Origin: an uncultured Serinicoccus sp.
Lineage (GTDB): Bacteria; Actinomycetota; Actinomycetes; Actinomycetales; Dermatophilaceae
Direction: 5' to 3'
NCBI RefSeq assembly: GCF_947487915.1
Contig: NZ_CANKYH010000010.1
Span: 62,001-126,000, forward strand
Length of the DNA stretch: 64,000 nt
The stretch's first letter is position 1, and each line of letters begins with the position of its first letter. Positions 48,106 through 57,951 of the stretch are shown in pieces. Under the pieces are notes generated by a model. It saw only the letters and a list, made by a program, of their open reading frames with translations. It was not told where the DNA came from and searched no databases. The position numbers and the translations under genes are program-made.

Positions 48106-50399
48106 CCCGCCGTGACGATCTCGGTGAGCGCGCCGACGAGGGCGTAGTCGAGCCGGGCCGAGCGCAGCTCGTCGGCGACCCGGGCGGGGCCGCCGCCGCC
48201 CTCGGCGAGCCCGCGGCGGAGCACCGCCCAGGCCCGCTCCTTGGCCGCGTGCTCGACCTGCGCCGCGTCGAGCAGCGCGAAGCACTCGCCGAGCACGTCG
48301 GGCGCGCCGGGGTCGGGCAGGTCCACCGACACCTGCTCACCCACCGGCACGTCGCGCAGCGTGTGCACCTCGGCCGACCCGGCGAGGCGCACGCTCCAGG
48401 TGCGGGTGGCGGGCAGCACGTCGAGGTCGCCCTCGGCCGGCCCGACGTGCAGCCGACGACCGGCGTCGTCCCAGCGCAGCGGGGTGCGGGCGAGCAGCCG
48501 CGTGGCCTCGGGCCCGTCGTCGTCCTCGACGAGCAGGTGCCCGCCGTCCGCGCCCGGGAAGACGACGAGCTCCAGGTGCTCGGGCAGGTCGACCCCGTTG
48601 ACCGGCTCGCCGCCGGCCAGCGGCAGCACCGTGCCCGCCTGCGCGAAGACCGCCGTGCTGCCCAGGTCGCGGTATGCCGTGAGGTCCCGACCGTGCGCGC
48701 CCGCGTCGTAGCGGCGACCCGTCTCGAGGTCGAACCACTGGCCGGGCGGCAGCCAGACCGGGGTCGCCGACAGGCCGACGCCGGGCAGGCGCGGGGTCAC
48801 CGTGGGGGCGCAGAGGAGGTCCTCGCCGAAGAAGAAGGTGGCGCGGTGGGCATACGCCTCCGGGCGCCCGGGGTGGCGGTGGTAGACCGGCTCGACCAGC
48901 GAGATCCCCTCGACCGCGGCCCGCTCGGCCATCGTCGCGAGGTAGGGGAGCAGCCGGTGCCGCAGCCGCAGCGCCTCGCCCATGAGCCGCTCGCCCTCGG
49001 GGCCGAAGCGCCACGGCTCCTTGCCCTGGAACGGGCTGGCGCTCGCGTGCAGCCGGTTGACCGGGGACCACGCACCGAGCTGCACCCAGCGCACCGCGAG
49101 CTCGACGTCCTTGGAGCCGGCCCAGTGCCCCCCGATGTCGTGGCTCCACCAGCCGTAGCCGATGTTGGCCGCGCTGGCGGTGAACTCGGGCTGGAAGGCC
49201 AGCGACTCCCAGCTGATGAGCGAGTCGCCGGAGAAGCCGATGGGCGTGCGGTGCGAGCCGGGCCCGGCATACCGCGAGAAGACCAGCGGCCGCAGCCCGT
49301 CGGCCTCCTGCTGGGCGAAGTGCCGCTCGTTGAGCAGCCACAGCGGGTCCAGCCCGGGCAGCGCGGTGTGCGTGCCCTGCTGCCAGTCGATCCACCAGAA
49401 GTCGACGCCCTGCTCCGCGAGCGGGCCCGCGACGTGGGTGAAGAACGCCTGCCAGAAGCGCTCGGAGGTGGGGTCGAACTCGACCGGCTCCCCGCTCGCC
49501 GGATCGATACCCATCGCCCGCGCCATCGCCGGGTAGGCGTCCTCGTGCCGCCGGACCCCGTCCGCCGGGTGGTCGTTGAGGGTGACCTTGAGGCCGCGCC
49601 GGTGCAGGTCGTCGAGGAAGGCCTGCGGGTCGGGGAAGAGGTCGCGGTTCCAGGTGTAGCCCGTCCACCCGCTGCCGATCTGCGGGTCGACGTCGACGAG
49701 GTGCCAGTCCATGTCGATGACCGCCACCGAGAAGGGCAGCCGGTCGGCGGCGAACCGGTCGAGCAGCGCGGCGTACTCGTCGGCGGAGTAGGGGTGGTAG
49801 CGGCTCCACCAGTTGCCCAGCACGAAGCGCGGCACGCGTGGCACCGGCCCGGTCAGCGCGTGGAAGTCGCGCAGCGCGCCGCGGAAGTCGAGCCCGTGGG
49901 TGAAGACGTAGAGGTCGATCGCGCCGGGCTCCCGCGGGGTCAGGTCGGTGAGCTCGGGGCCGGTGCGGACCAGCGAGCGGGAGTCGTCGAGCACGCCGAG
50001 GCCGCTGCGGGACAGGATCGAGGGCTCCAGCGGCACCGGCCCGTCGGCGTCGTCGAGGGTGCGCGTGGTGCCCGGCAGCGGCGCGTCGACGGGCTCCCCG
50101 AAGCGCCAGGTGGAGTGGTATGACGTGAGCCCGCCGCGCGCCTGCACGCTCAGCCCCGCGGCGGAGGGGTCGGCGCCGTCGTAGCGGATCTCGAAGCCGT
50201 CGCTCAGCGCCCGGACGCCGCCGCGCCACGGCTCGACCTGCAGGGGCAGCTCCCCGCGGTCGGCGGCCCACAGGTCGCGGTCGACCACCACCTGGGTGGG
50301 ATCGTCGGTGAAGGTGCCGCTCGGGGACCACTCGATCCGCAGCAGGTGCGGGGTGAGGGCGGTGAGACGGCAGCGGTCGTTCTGGTGCACGATCGGCAT
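48102..50399 (-). CDS. GH31 alpha-glucosidase/alpha-xylosidase-like enzyme
   Basis: A 765-residue family 31 glycosidase with an N-terminal beta-sandwich (residues 1-165), a (beta/alpha)8 barrel and C-terminal beta domains. [16 protein letters not shown] opens the barrel. The nucleophile is D338 in WWIDWQQG and the acid/base is D392 in [22 protein letters not shown] and [13 protein letters not shown] follow. It has no signal peptide, so it acts on imported oligosaccharides. Alpha-glucosidase is more likely than xylosidase given the maltodextrin genes nearby, but substrate is not proven. Confidence 0.87.
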   Translation of the reverse strand: MPIVHQNDRCRLTALTPHLLRIEWSPSGTFTDDPTQVVVDRDLWAADRGELPLQVEPWRGGVRALSDGFEIRYDGADPSAAGLSVQARGGLTSYHSTWRFGEPVDAPLPGTTRTLDDADGPVPLEPSILSRSGLGVLDDSRSLVRTGPELTDLTPREPGAIDLYVFTHGLDFRGALRDFHALTGPVPRVPRFVLGNWWSRYHPYSADEYAALLDRFAADRLPFSVAVIDMDWHLVDVDPQIGSGWTGYTWNRDLFPDPQAFLDDLHRRGLKVTLNDHPADGVRRHEDAYPAMARAMGIDPASGEPVEFDPTSERFWQAFFTHVAGPLAEQGVDFWWIDWQQGTHTALPGLDPLWLLNERHFAQQEADGLRPLVFSRYAGPGSHRTPIGFSGDSLISWESLAFQPEFTASAANIGYGWWSHDIGGHWAGSKDVELAVRWVQLGAWSPVNRLHASASPFQGKEPWRFGPEGERLMGEALRLRHRLLPYLATMAERAAVEGISLVEPVYHRHPGRPEAYAHRATFFFGEDLLCAPTVTPRLPGVGLSATPVWLPPGQWFDLETGRRYDAGAHGRDLTAYRDLGSTAVFAQAGTVLPLAGGEPVNGVDLPEHLELVVFPGADGGHLLVEDDDGPEATRLLARTPLRWDDAGRRLHVGPAEGDLDVLPATRTWSVRLAGSAEVHTLRDVPVGEQVSVDLPDPGAPDVLGECFALLDAAQVEHAAKERAWAVLRRGLAEGGGGPARVADELRSARLDYALVGALTEIVTAG

Positions 50400-50452
50400 G
50401 CCGCAACCCTATGCGCCGCGGCGGGGAGGCACGGCATACCCCGGCCGACCCG

Positions 50453-50458
50453 TAACCT
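50453..50458 (+). promoter_or_regulatory. -10 element of a leaderless cysS promoter
   Basis: TAACCT, 8 nt before the GTG at 50467. Confidence 0.45.
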
Positions 50459-50466
50459 TGACTCCT

Positions 50467-51936
50467 GTGACCCTGCACCTCTTCGACACCGCCACCCGCG
50501 AGCTGCGGCCGTTCGTGCCGCTGGACCCGGGTGGCCGGAGCGTCGGCATCTACATCTGCGGGCTCACCACCCAGGGCAGCCCGCACATCGGGCACGTGCG
50601 TTTCGCCGTCGCCTTCGACGTCCTGCGGCGGTGGCTGGAGCGCGGGCACGGCTATGACGTCACCCTCGTGCGCAACGTCACCGACATCGACGACAAGATC
50701 CTCACCAAGGCGGCCGACGCGGGCCGACCGTGGTGGGCCTGGTCCTACCGGCACGAGCAGGAGACCAGCCGGGCGCTCGACCTGCTCGGGGTCCTGCCGG
50801 CGACCTACGAGCCGCGGGCGACGGGGCACGTCACCGAGCAGGTGGAGCTCGTCGAGACCCTCCTCGAGCGGGGTCACGCGTATGCCGCGCAGGACGGCTC
50901 GGGCGACGTCTACTTCGACGTGCGGTCCTGGCCCGACTACGGCTCGCTCACCCGGCAGCGGCTGGAGGACATGGAGCCGGCCGGTGACGCCGACCCGCGC
51001 GGCAAGCGCGACCCCCGGGACTTCGCGCTGTGGAAGGGGCACAAGGAGGGCGAGCCGGAGACCGCCAGCTGGCCGACCCCGTGGGGCCGCGGCCGCCCGG
51101 GCTGGCACCTGGAGTGCTCGGCGATGGCGCGCAAGTACCTCGGCGACGCCTTCGACATCCACGGCGGCGGCGTCGACCTGCGCTTCCCGCACCACGAGAA
51201 CGAGCAGGCCCAGTCCCACGCTGCCGGGCTCGGCTTCACCCACTTCTGGCTGCACAACGCCTGGGTCACGGTCAAGGGCGCCAAGATGGGCAAGTCGCTC
51301 GGCAACGCCCTCGCGGTGACCGAGCTGACGAGGACCGTCCGGCCGTTGGTGCTGCGCTTCTACCTCGGGGCGGTGCACTACCGCTCGGTCATCGAGTATG
51401 CCGAGGGCTCGCTCACCGAGGCCGCCGCCTCGGTGGAGCGCATCGAGGGCTTCCTCGGGCGGGCGCTGGAGGAGCTCGGCGCCGCGGCCGCGGACGTGGT
51501 GGCGGAGTCGCGGGCGCTGCCCGTGGACGAGGCCTTCCCCGAGGCGTTCCGGGCCGCGCTGGACGACGACGTCAACGTCTCCGAGGGCCTCGCCGTCGTC
51601 TTCGGGGCGATCCGCGAGGGCAACCGGGCGCTCGAGAGCAGCACTGGTGGTGACGCCGTCGCCGGCGGTGCGCTACGGCATACCGTCCTGCAGGTGGTGG
51701 CCATGCTCGACGTGCTCGGCGCCAACCCTCTGGACGAGCGCTGGGGCGGCGGCCCGGGCGACGACGACCACGCCGGCGAGGTGCTCGCCGCGCTGGTGCA
51801 GGACCGGTTGGACGCACGGGCGCAGGCCCGGGCGGACAAGGACTTCGCGACCGCGGACGCCATCCGCGACCAGCTGACCGCGCTCGGCGTGGTCATCGAG
51901 GACACACCGGCCGGGGCCCGCTGGGCCCTGCGCTGA
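50467..51936 (+). CDS. cysS: Cysteinyl-tRNA synthetase
   Basis: A 489-residue class I synthetase. It has the zinc Cys and HIGH-type motif [17 protein letters not shown] (about 31-47) and [37 protein letters not shown] lies split about 214-245, and KMGKSLGN stands in for KMSKS. The anticodon-binding region ends with [20 protein letters not shown]. The Thr in 'GLTTQ' replaces the more common Pro-Tyr variant seen elsewhere, but all zinc ligands are present. The start is GTG 50467. It is followed 14 bp later by rlmB, as in most actinobacteria. It is not MshC, which would carry a different signature. Confidence 0.94.
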   Translation: MTLHLFDTATRELRPFVPLDPGGRSVGIYICGLTTQGSPHIGHVRFAVAFDVLRRWLERGHGYDVTLVRNVTDIDDKILTKAADAGRPWWAWSYRHEQETSRALDLLGVLPATYEPRATGHVTEQVELVETLLERGHAYAAQDGSGDVYFDVRSWPDYGSLTRQRLEDMEPAGDADPRGKRDPRDFALWKGHKEGEPETASWPTPWGRGRPGWHLECSAMARKYLGDAFDIHGGGVDLRFPHHENEQAQSHAAGLGFTHFWLHNAWVTVKGAKMGKSLGNALAVTELTRTVRPLVLRFYLGAVHYRSVIEYAEGSLTEAAASVERIEGFLGRALEELGAAAADVVAESRALPVDEAFPEAFRAALDDDVNVSEGLAVVFGAIREGNRALESSTGGDAVAGGALRHTVLQVVAMLDVLGANPLDERWGGGPGDDDHAGEVLAALVQDRLDARAQARADKDFATADAIRDQLTALGVVIEDTPAGARWALR

Positions 51937-51950
51937 GGAGGACGAGACAT

Positions 51951-52904
51951 ATGGCAGGCAACCAGCGACGCCGCGCGGCGCGCACGACCAACAAGAAGGG
52001 CGCCGTCGTCGGCTCCGGCGGGCAGCGGCGCAAGCAGCTCAAGGGCAAGGGGCCGACCCCCCGGGCGTCGGACCGCGTCGGCCACCCGGCGGCGCGCCGG
52101 GCCGGCCGCTCCGAGGGTGCGGGCGAGAAGGCCGGCGGGCGTCCGGGCGGCAGGCGCGGGGCCAAGGGCTCGACCGAGCTCGTCGCCGGGCGAAACAGCG
52201 TCCTCGAGGCGCTGCGGACCGGGGTGCCGGGGACGGCCCTGCACGTCGGGTCGCGGATGGAGTCCGACGACCGGGTCCGGGAGAGCATCTCTCTGGCCAC
52301 CGAGGCGGGCATCCCGGTCATGGAGTCGCCGCGGGGCGAGCTGGACCGGATGACCGACGGGGCCGTGCACCAGGGACTGGTCCTGGCGGTGCCGCCCTAC
52401 GACTACGCCCATCCCGAGGACCTCATGAGCCAGCAGCTGCCGGGCGTCCCGCTCGTCGTGGCGCTGGACGGCATCACCGACCCGCGCAACCTCGGCGCGA
52501 TCGTCCGCTCGGCCGGGGCCTTCGGCGCGCACGGCGTCGTCGTCCCCGCCCGCCGCTCGGCGGGTCTGACCGCCGCCGCCTGGAAGACCTCCGCGGGCGC
52601 CGCCGCTCGCGTCCCCGTCGCCCAGGCGACGAACCTCACCCGGGCGCTGGAGGCATACCGCAAGGCGGGGTTCTTCGTCATCGGTCTCGACGCCGACGGC
52701 GACGTGCAGCTGCCCGGTCTGGAGCTCGCCGACCAGCCGCTCGTGGTGGTCGTCGGGTCCGAGGGCAAGGGGCTGTCGCGGCTGGTCCGGGAGACCTGCG
52801 ACCAGATCGTCTCGATCCCCATGGCGGCGGTGACCGAGTCGCTCAACGCCGGGATCGCGACGGCGGTCACGCTCTACGAGATCGCCCGCGCCCGCACCCG
52901 CTGA
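51951..52904 (+). CDS. rlmB: 23S rRNA 2'-O-methyltransferase, RlmB/TrmH (SpoU) family
   Basis: A 317-residue SpoU methyltransferase. The first 75 residues are a basic, disordered extension (RRRAARTTNKKG, GGRPGGRRGAKG) common in actinobacterial members. ELVAGRNSVLEALRTG is the substrate-binding domain. The trefoil-knot AdoMet domain contains LDGITDPRNLGAIVRSAGAFG, VVGSEGKGLSRLVRETCD and IPMAAVTESLNAGIATAVTLYE. It methylates a ribose in 23S rRNA. GAGGA precedes the ATG. Confidence 0.92.
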   Translation: MAGNQRRRAARTTNKKGAVVGSGGQRRKQLKGKGPTPRASDRVGHPAARRAGRSEGAGEKAGGRPGGRRGAKGSTELVAGRNSVLEALRTGVPGTALHVGSRMESDDRVRESISLATEAGIPVMESPRGELDRMTDGAVHQGLVLAVPPYDYAHPEDLMSQQLPGVPLVVALDGITDPRNLGAIVRSAGAFGAHGVVVPARRSAGLTAAAWKTSAGAAARVPVAQATNLTRALEAYRKAGFFVIGLDADGDVQLPGLELADQPLVVVVGSEGKGLSRLVRETCDQIVSIPMAAVTESLNAGIATAVTLYEIARARTR

Positions 52905-52963
52905 GCGCGGGCCAGGGCCGTGCCGGTCCTCGTCGCGCCCGGCCGGGTGGCCGTCGGACCCGC

Positions 52964-52969
52964 TATCGT
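52964..52969 (+). promoter_or_regulatory. -10 element of a leaderless promoter (Pr6Pr protein)
   Basis: TATCGT, 6 nt before the GTG at 52976. Confidence 0.45.
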
Positions 52970-52975
52970 CCTGCT

Positions 52976-53707
52976 GTGACGAGATCGCCCGTGCGGGCCA
53001 CCACCTGGGCGGTCGTCCGCCTCGCCTCGGCGGCGCTGATCCTCGCCGCGGTCCTCGCCCAGGCCTGGGTGACCATCGGGGGCGCGGCGGACGCGGGCCG
53101 CGACCTCGAGCTCACGACCATCAACTTCTTCAGCTTCTTCACCATCTTGTCCAACGTCGGGTCGGCCGCCGTCCTGACCTGGGCCGGGGTATGGCTGCTG
53201 CGGGCGGCAGGCGACCGCGGGTCGCGCCGGGAGCCGCCGATCCTCGCGGTCGCGCTCGCGTGCGTGACGACATACATGGTGGTCACCGGGGTGGTCTACA
53301 ACACCCTGCTGCGCGGGATCGAGCTGCCGCAGGGCACGACGGTCGCCTGGTCCAACGAGGTCCTGCACGTCGTCGGCCCGGTGCTGCTCGTGCTCGACCT
53401 GGTCCTCGCGCCCGGGCGCCGCGGGCTGCCGTGGCGGGCGGTCGGGAGTGTCCTCGTGGTGCCGGTCGTCTGGGTCGCCTACACCCTCGTCCGGGGTCCG
53501 TTCGTGCCCAACCCGGTGACCGGCGCCGACCGCTGGTACCCCTACCCGTTCCTCGACCCGGAGAACCCCGCGCTCACGCCCCCGGGGTATGCCGGGGTGT
53601 CACTCTACGTCGTCGGGATCGCCCTGGTCATCGGCGCTGCGGCGACCGGCGTGGTCGCGGTGGGTCGGGCGCGCGACCGGTCAGGGCGAGCGGAACGGCA
53701 TACCTGA
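52976..53707 (+). CDS. Pr6Pr family membrane protein
   Basis: A 243-residue protein with six membrane helices. The family marks are FFSFFTILSNVGSAAVLT near residue 50, VTGVVYNTLLRG, HVVGPVLLVLDLVLAPG and the WYPYPFLDPEN segment near 185. The name refers to six conserved prolines; function is unknown. GTG start at 52976 with TATCGT 6 nt upstream. Confidence 0.82.
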   Translation: MTRSPVRATTWAVVRLASAALILAAVLAQAWVTIGGAADAGRDLELTTINFFSFFTILSNVGSAAVLTWAGVWLLRAAGDRGSRREPPILAVALACVTTYMVVTGVVYNTLLRGIELPQGTTVAWSNEVLHVVGPVLLVLDLVLAPGRRGLPWRAVGSVLVVPVVWVAYTLVRGPFVPNPVTGADRWYPYPFLDPENPALTPPGYAGVSLYVVGIALVIGAAATGVVAVGRARDRSGRAERHT

Positions 53708-53740
53708 GCGCGTCGCGACCCGGTGTCGCCCGCCTGCGCG

Positions 53741-54988
53741 TCACTCCGAGAGCTGTGCCCTGATGGGGATCTCCTCGGTGTCGACACCGAGGATGGAGAT
53801 CTCGTCGGGCTTCTGCGGCAGCACCGTCGCGACGTAGTCCTGGACGGCGTCCACGAGGTCGACGTCGTGCCGGACCCGCTCGGAGAGGTACCACCGGTGC
53901 TCGAGGATCTCGTGGAAGAGCTCGGCGGGCTCCAGCTTGCTGCGCAGCTCGCGCGGCACCGTCCGGGTGACGGGCTCGTAGACCCGGGACAGCCAGTCGT
54001 GCGCGACGAGCTCCTCGTCGTCCTCCAACCGGTCGGTCGCCGCGCGGTAGGAGTCCAGGTCGTTGAGCAGCCGGCGCGACTGGTTCTCCTCGACGTCCAG
54101 GCCGGTGAGCCGCATGAGCCGCCGCGAGGCGTGGCCCGCGTCGACCACCTTGGGCTGGATCCGGATGTAGGCACCGTCGATGTCGGTGGTCATCTCCAGC
54201 TCGTCGACGTCGAAGCCCAGGTTGTTGAGGCGGCGCATGCGCTCGTCCACCCGCCACCGGTCGCCGCGCTCGAAGCGCTCCTCGCTGGTCAGCTCGTTCC
54301 ACAGCAGGTCGTAGCGGTGCATGATGCGGTTGGCGATCTCGATGGGGTCCTCCCCCTCGTCCAGGGCGCCGGCCGCCTCGAGGTCCATCAGCTCACCAGC
54401 GATGTTGCCGTGGGCCACGAAGAGGTCGTGCTCGCGCTGGCCGGGGGAGAGCTGCGGGTGCAGCTCCGCGGTCTCGGCGTCGACGAGGTAGGCCGCGAAG
54501 TCGCCCGCGTCGCGGCGGAAGAGCGTGTTGGACAGCGAGACGTCGCCCCAGAAGCAGCCCGCCAGGTGCAGTCGCACGAGCAGGACGGCGAGGGCGTCGA
54601 GGGTGCGCCGGGCCGTGTCGGGGCGCATCCGCTGGCTGAAGACCGCGCGGTAGGGGAGGGAGAACTTCAGGTGCCGGGTGACCAGGCACGCGTCCAGCGG
54701 CTCGCCGTCGGCGTCGGTGCGCCCGGACACCACGGCCAACGGCTCGACGGTCGGCAGGTCGAGCCGGCGCAGGTTGCGCAGGGTCTGGAACTCCCGCCGG
54801 GCCAGCGGCTCGGAGATCTCCTTGATGGCGATGACCGCCCCCTGGAACCGCACGAAGCGCACCACGTGGCGGGAGATGCCCCGGGGGAGCGCGGCCAGGT
54901 GCTTCTCCGGCCACTCCTCGAGCGGCACCTCCCACGGGAGGTCGAGCATCGCCGGGTCCAGCTTGATGGCGCTGATGTCGAGCGGCAT
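53741..54988 (-). CDS. DUF4032 protein with a kinase-like catalytic loop
   Basis: A 415-residue actinobacterial DUF4032 protein. The N-terminal half resembles lipopolysaccharide-kinase/RIO-like folds: IAIKEISEPLARREFQTL supplies the Lys-Glu pair, AGCFWGDVSLSNTLF is a GD-x5-N catalytic loop, and AYLVDAETAEL stands for the DFG position. The C-terminal half is DUF4032 proper (RRLMRLTGLDVEENQSRRLL, LFHEILEHRWYLSE). Its substrate is unknown. The ATG sits inside a GGTATGCC motif, with TACGCT 7 nt upstream. Confidence 0.83.
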   Translation of the reverse strand: MPLDISAIKLDPAMLDLPWEVPLEEWPEKHLAALPRGISRHVVRFVRFQGAVIAIKEISEPLARREFQTLRNLRRLDLPTVEPLAVVSGRTDADGEPLDACLVTRHLKFSLPYRAVFSQRMRPDTARRTLDALAVLLVRLHLAGCFWGDVSLSNTLFRRDAGDFAAYLVDAETAELHPQLSPGQREHDLFVAHGNIAGELMDLEAAGALDEGEDPIEIANRIMHRYDLLWNELTSEERFERGDRWRVDERMRRLNNLGFDVDELEMTTDIDGAYIRIQPKVVDAGHASRRLMRLTGLDVEENQSRRLLNDLDSYRAATDRLEDDEELVAHDWLSRVYEPVTRTVPRELRSKLEPAELFHEILEHRWYLSERVRHDVDLVDAVQDYVATVLPQKPDEISILGVDTEEIPIRAQLSE

Positions 54989-54995
54989 ACCGCCC

Positions 54996-55001
54996 AGCGT
55001 A
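54996..55001 (-). promoter_or_regulatory. -10 element of a leaderless DUF4032 promoter
   Basis: TACGCT on the minus strand, 7 nt before the ATG at 54988. Confidence 0.45.
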
Positions 55002-55012
55002 GGCCCGTCGTG

Positions 55013-55140
55013 TCTCCCCCGCACCGGGCGCCGTGGATGGTTGCTCTCCCCCGCACCGGGCGTCGTGGATGGTTGGTCTGGTCCGCGCCGGGCGTCGTGG
55101 ATGGTTGCTCTCCCCCGCACCGGGCGTCGTGAATGGTGGG
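55013..55140 (-). repeat. Four tandem copies of a 32-bp repeat (left array)
   Basis: Units start at 55013, 55045, 55077 and 55109. Read on the minus strand each begins GCAACCAT(C) and contains CGACGCCCGGTGCGG. There are no unique spacers. The unit is related (about 23 of 32 positions) to the array at 56295-56454, but in opposite orientation. Confidence 0.88.
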
Positions 55141-55168
55141 CCGCCATCGCTCGAGACGCGGCGCACGG

Positions 55169-56200
55169 TCACTCGGCCCGGGGCAGGAGCGGGAGCCTGC
55201 GGAACTCTCCTTCCCACCTGACCCAGCCGGTGAAGGGCCGCGACAGCGCTCTGGATCGCGCGGCGTTGATGCGCTGCGCGACGACCTCCGGGGTGTGCAT
55301 GGCCTCCTCGGTCATCCAGCGCGCGACCTCCAACCCCAGCCGCTCGATGCGTCGCTGGCGATCCGCCTCGGCCGCCAGGACGGACCGGGCCACCTGCTCA
55401 CCTGTCTCCGCCGTCGCTCCCTCCCGGTACTTGCCCTGACCGTCGGACTCCGTGGCGACCTGCTCGTGGTCCAGGAGGCCGTCGAGCCGGGCGACGAAAC
55501 GGAAGCGTTCGTCATACAGCTCGACCTGGGGAATGGGTTGCGGGAGCTCGGCCAGGTGGATGACGCCCGCGGAGTATGCCTCGCCCCAGCTCTCGCGGCG
55601 CGCGTCCAGCAGGTCGAGGACCTGGAGCGCCCTCGGCCGACCGACCCAGCGCCGCTGCGTGTCGAGGACGGCACGAACCTCCTGGGCTGTCACCGTCGAC
55701 GCGCGTACCGCCTCGTCGAGCATGGCCAGACCGTGCGGGAGGCGTCGCGTGCGAAGGACGTCGGCGCAGGTCTGGGCGATCGTGGTCGTGCGCAGTCCGT
55801 CGACGGTCGTGAAAGGGACGTCGATCGTGTCCGTGTGGTGGATCGTCACGCCAGCCAGTCGCCGTGAGCTCGGGGCATCCTCGACGCGCACGAGCTCCAC
55901 CTCCGCGTTCGGGGAGATGAGCAGCGGCAGGTCGTGCACTACCGCTGAGCTCGCATGGCTGGCGACGCACCCGGGGTGATCGAGCAGCGCCTCCCGCAGC
56001 CGTTGCAGATGGTGCCGCCGCGTGAGATCCCAGGTCTCCCCGTCGGGCAGGGCGATCCCGAGCACGGCATACCAGCCGTGGCGCAGCCGCTCGACCCGGC
56101 CTTTGCTGACGAGGTGACGCAGCTGCTGGCGCGAGAGGCCGAGAGCCAGCGCGTCGGCATACCGGAACGGCGTCGGGGGCAGGTCGGTGAGGGTCGCCAT
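55169..56200 (-). CDS. AbiEi-like winged-helix protein with a PD-(D/E)XK-like C-terminal domain
   Basis: A 343-residue protein. The N terminus (PFRYADALALGLSRQQLRHL, VERLRHGWYAV, residues about 10-46) is the AbiEi_4-type winged helix of type IV antitoxins. Residues about 60-160 resemble the AbiEi middle region (VASHASSAVVHDLPLL, IAQTCADVL). The C-terminal part has E207 (WGEAYS), D240 (ARLDGLL) and E251-S-D-G-Q-G-K257, the acidic/Lys layout of the very-short-patch/DUF559-like nuclease fold. No AbiEii nucleotidyltransferase toxin gene is next to it. Repeat arrays lie 28 bp downstream and 94 bp upstream. Confidence 0.75.
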   Translation of the reverse strand: MATLTDLPPTPFRYADALALGLSRQQLRHLVSKGRVERLRHGWYAVLGIALPDGETWDLTRRHHLQRLREALLDHPGCVASHASSAVVHDLPLLISPNAEVELVRVEDAPSSRRLAGVTIHHTDTIDVPFTTVDGLRTTTIAQTCADVLRTRRLPHGLAMLDEAVRASTVTAQEVRAVLDTQRRWVGRPRALQVLDLLDARRESWGEAYSAGVIHLAELPQPIPQVELYDERFRFVARLDGLLDHEQVATESDGQGKYREGATAETGEQVARSVLAAEADRQRRIERLGLEVARWMTEEAMHTPEVVAQRINAARSRALSRPFTGWVRWEGEFRRLPLLPRAE

Positions 56201-56294
56201 CGGGCCACGATGACCGCGTCAGGACTCGGCCTGCCAGAGATGCGCTTCCATCTGTGGACGGGTGCCGGCACTGGCTGACGATGTGGACAACGGG

Positions 56295-56454
56295 GCAACC
56301 ACTTGCGGCGCTCGGTGGGGTGGTGCGCAACCATTTGCGGCGCTTGGTGGGGTGGTGGGCAACCATTTGCGGCGCTCGGTGGGGTCGTGCGCAACCATTT
56401 GCGGCGCTCGGTGGGGTGGTGGGCAACCATTCGCGGCGCACGGTGGGGAGGGGG
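56295..56454 (+). repeat. Five tandem copies of a 32-bp repeat (right array)
   Basis: Units start at 56295, 56327, 56359, 56391 and 56423, each beginning GCAACCA and containing TTGCGGCGCTCGGTGGGG; the fifth is diverged at its end. They are inverted relative to the related array at 55013-55140, so the two arrays bracket the AbiEi-like gene. Confidence 0.88.
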
Positions 56455-56464
56455 GCGGACGCGG

Positions 56465-56500
56465 CGAGGCCGCCTGCCCCGGGTGGGACAGGCGGCCTCG
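56465..56500 (-). terminator. Hairpin downstream of the maltodextrin ABC ATPase gene
   Basis: A perfect 12-bp stem (56465-56476 with 56489-56500) and 12-nt loop, about 45 nt past the stop codon at 56546. Confidence 0.75.
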
Positions 56501-56545
56501 GTATGCCGTGCGCTTGCCGGGCGCCCTCGGCGCGTCGCAGGTCGC

Positions 56546-57628
<1,083 letters not shown>

Positions 57629-57668
57629 GATGCAGCTCCTTCACCGGCAGGTACGTGCCGGACGATCC

Positions 57669-57674
57669 GTTGTA
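57669..57674 (-). promoter_or_regulatory. Possible -10 of the ABC ATPase gene
   Basis: TACAAC on the minus strand about 40 nt before the ATG at 57628. A hairpin (57682-57693 with 57696-57707, 11 of 12 pairs) lies just upstream and may be an operator. Confidence 0.3.
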
Positions 57675-57759
57675 AAGGACGGACCCGGCGTCGGGCGACG
57701 CTGGGTCATCGCCGGGCGGCGAGGTGGCGGTGGTATGCCGTCAACAGGCGCCGTTGCCG

Positions 57760-57773
57760 GTGACGCGCGTCAC
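57760..57773. promoter_or_regulatory. CRP/GlxR-type palindrome
   Basis: GTGACGCGCGTCAC matches the core GTGA-N6-TCAC of CRP-family sites. It is centred between the divergent ATPase and malE genes, where cAMP-type catabolite control would be expected. Confidence 0.5.
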
Positions 57774-57799
57774 GTTAGCAGATCGTGACCTGCCGATCT

Positions 57800-57840
57800 C
57801 TTGCAAGTTCTTGCAAAGCCGGGGGGAGTACTTGCATACT
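57800..57840 (+). promoter_or_regulatory. malE promoter with MalR-like CTTGCA repeats
   Basis: CTTGCAA occurs at 57800 and 57810 as a direct repeat with 10-bp period, and CTTGCAT at 57831. CTTGCA direct repeats are known MalR/Reg1 operators of Streptomyces maltose and amylase genes. They overlap a likely promoter, TTGCAA (57811-57816) with an 18-bp spacer and CATACT (57835-57840), so a bound LacI-family repressor would block transcription. Confidence 0.6.
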
Positions 57841-57951
57841 GACGTCATCGGTCGACGACCACCCACCTCGGGTGGACGACGAACCGCGGCATCGTCGCCG
57901 CTCCTCGAGCAGCGCCGGGCCGGTGACCTCACCACTGTTCGAAGGAGAACC

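Larger units (their letters stand above)
56201..56545. other. 345-bp intergenic gap with the right 32-bp array and a terminator
   Basis: No gene is supported here. The promoter of the AbiEi-like gene should be in 56201-56290 (CATCGT lies 6 nt before its ATG). The rest is the repeat array and the terminator of the ABC ATPase gene. Confidence 0.6.

Noticed and set aside
47316..50123. A 935-codon plus-strand frame overlapping yidC2 and GH31
   Set aside because: It lies out of frame with YidC2 and antisense to GH31, both of which have clear family motifs. Its translation has none.
50467..51936. MshC (mycothiol cysteine ligase) instead of CysS
   Set aside because: The length (489 residues), the full anticodon-binding C terminus and adjacency to rlmB fit CysS. 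MshC is shorter and lacks that domain.
55169..56200. Complete AbiE type IV toxin-antitoxin system
   Set aside because: Only the AbiEi-like half is present. Neighbouring genes (DUF4032, ABC ATPase) show no AbiEii nucleotidyltransferase motif.
55013..56454. CRISPR array
   Set aside because: The 32-bp units are directly contiguous with no unique spacers, and no cas genes are present.
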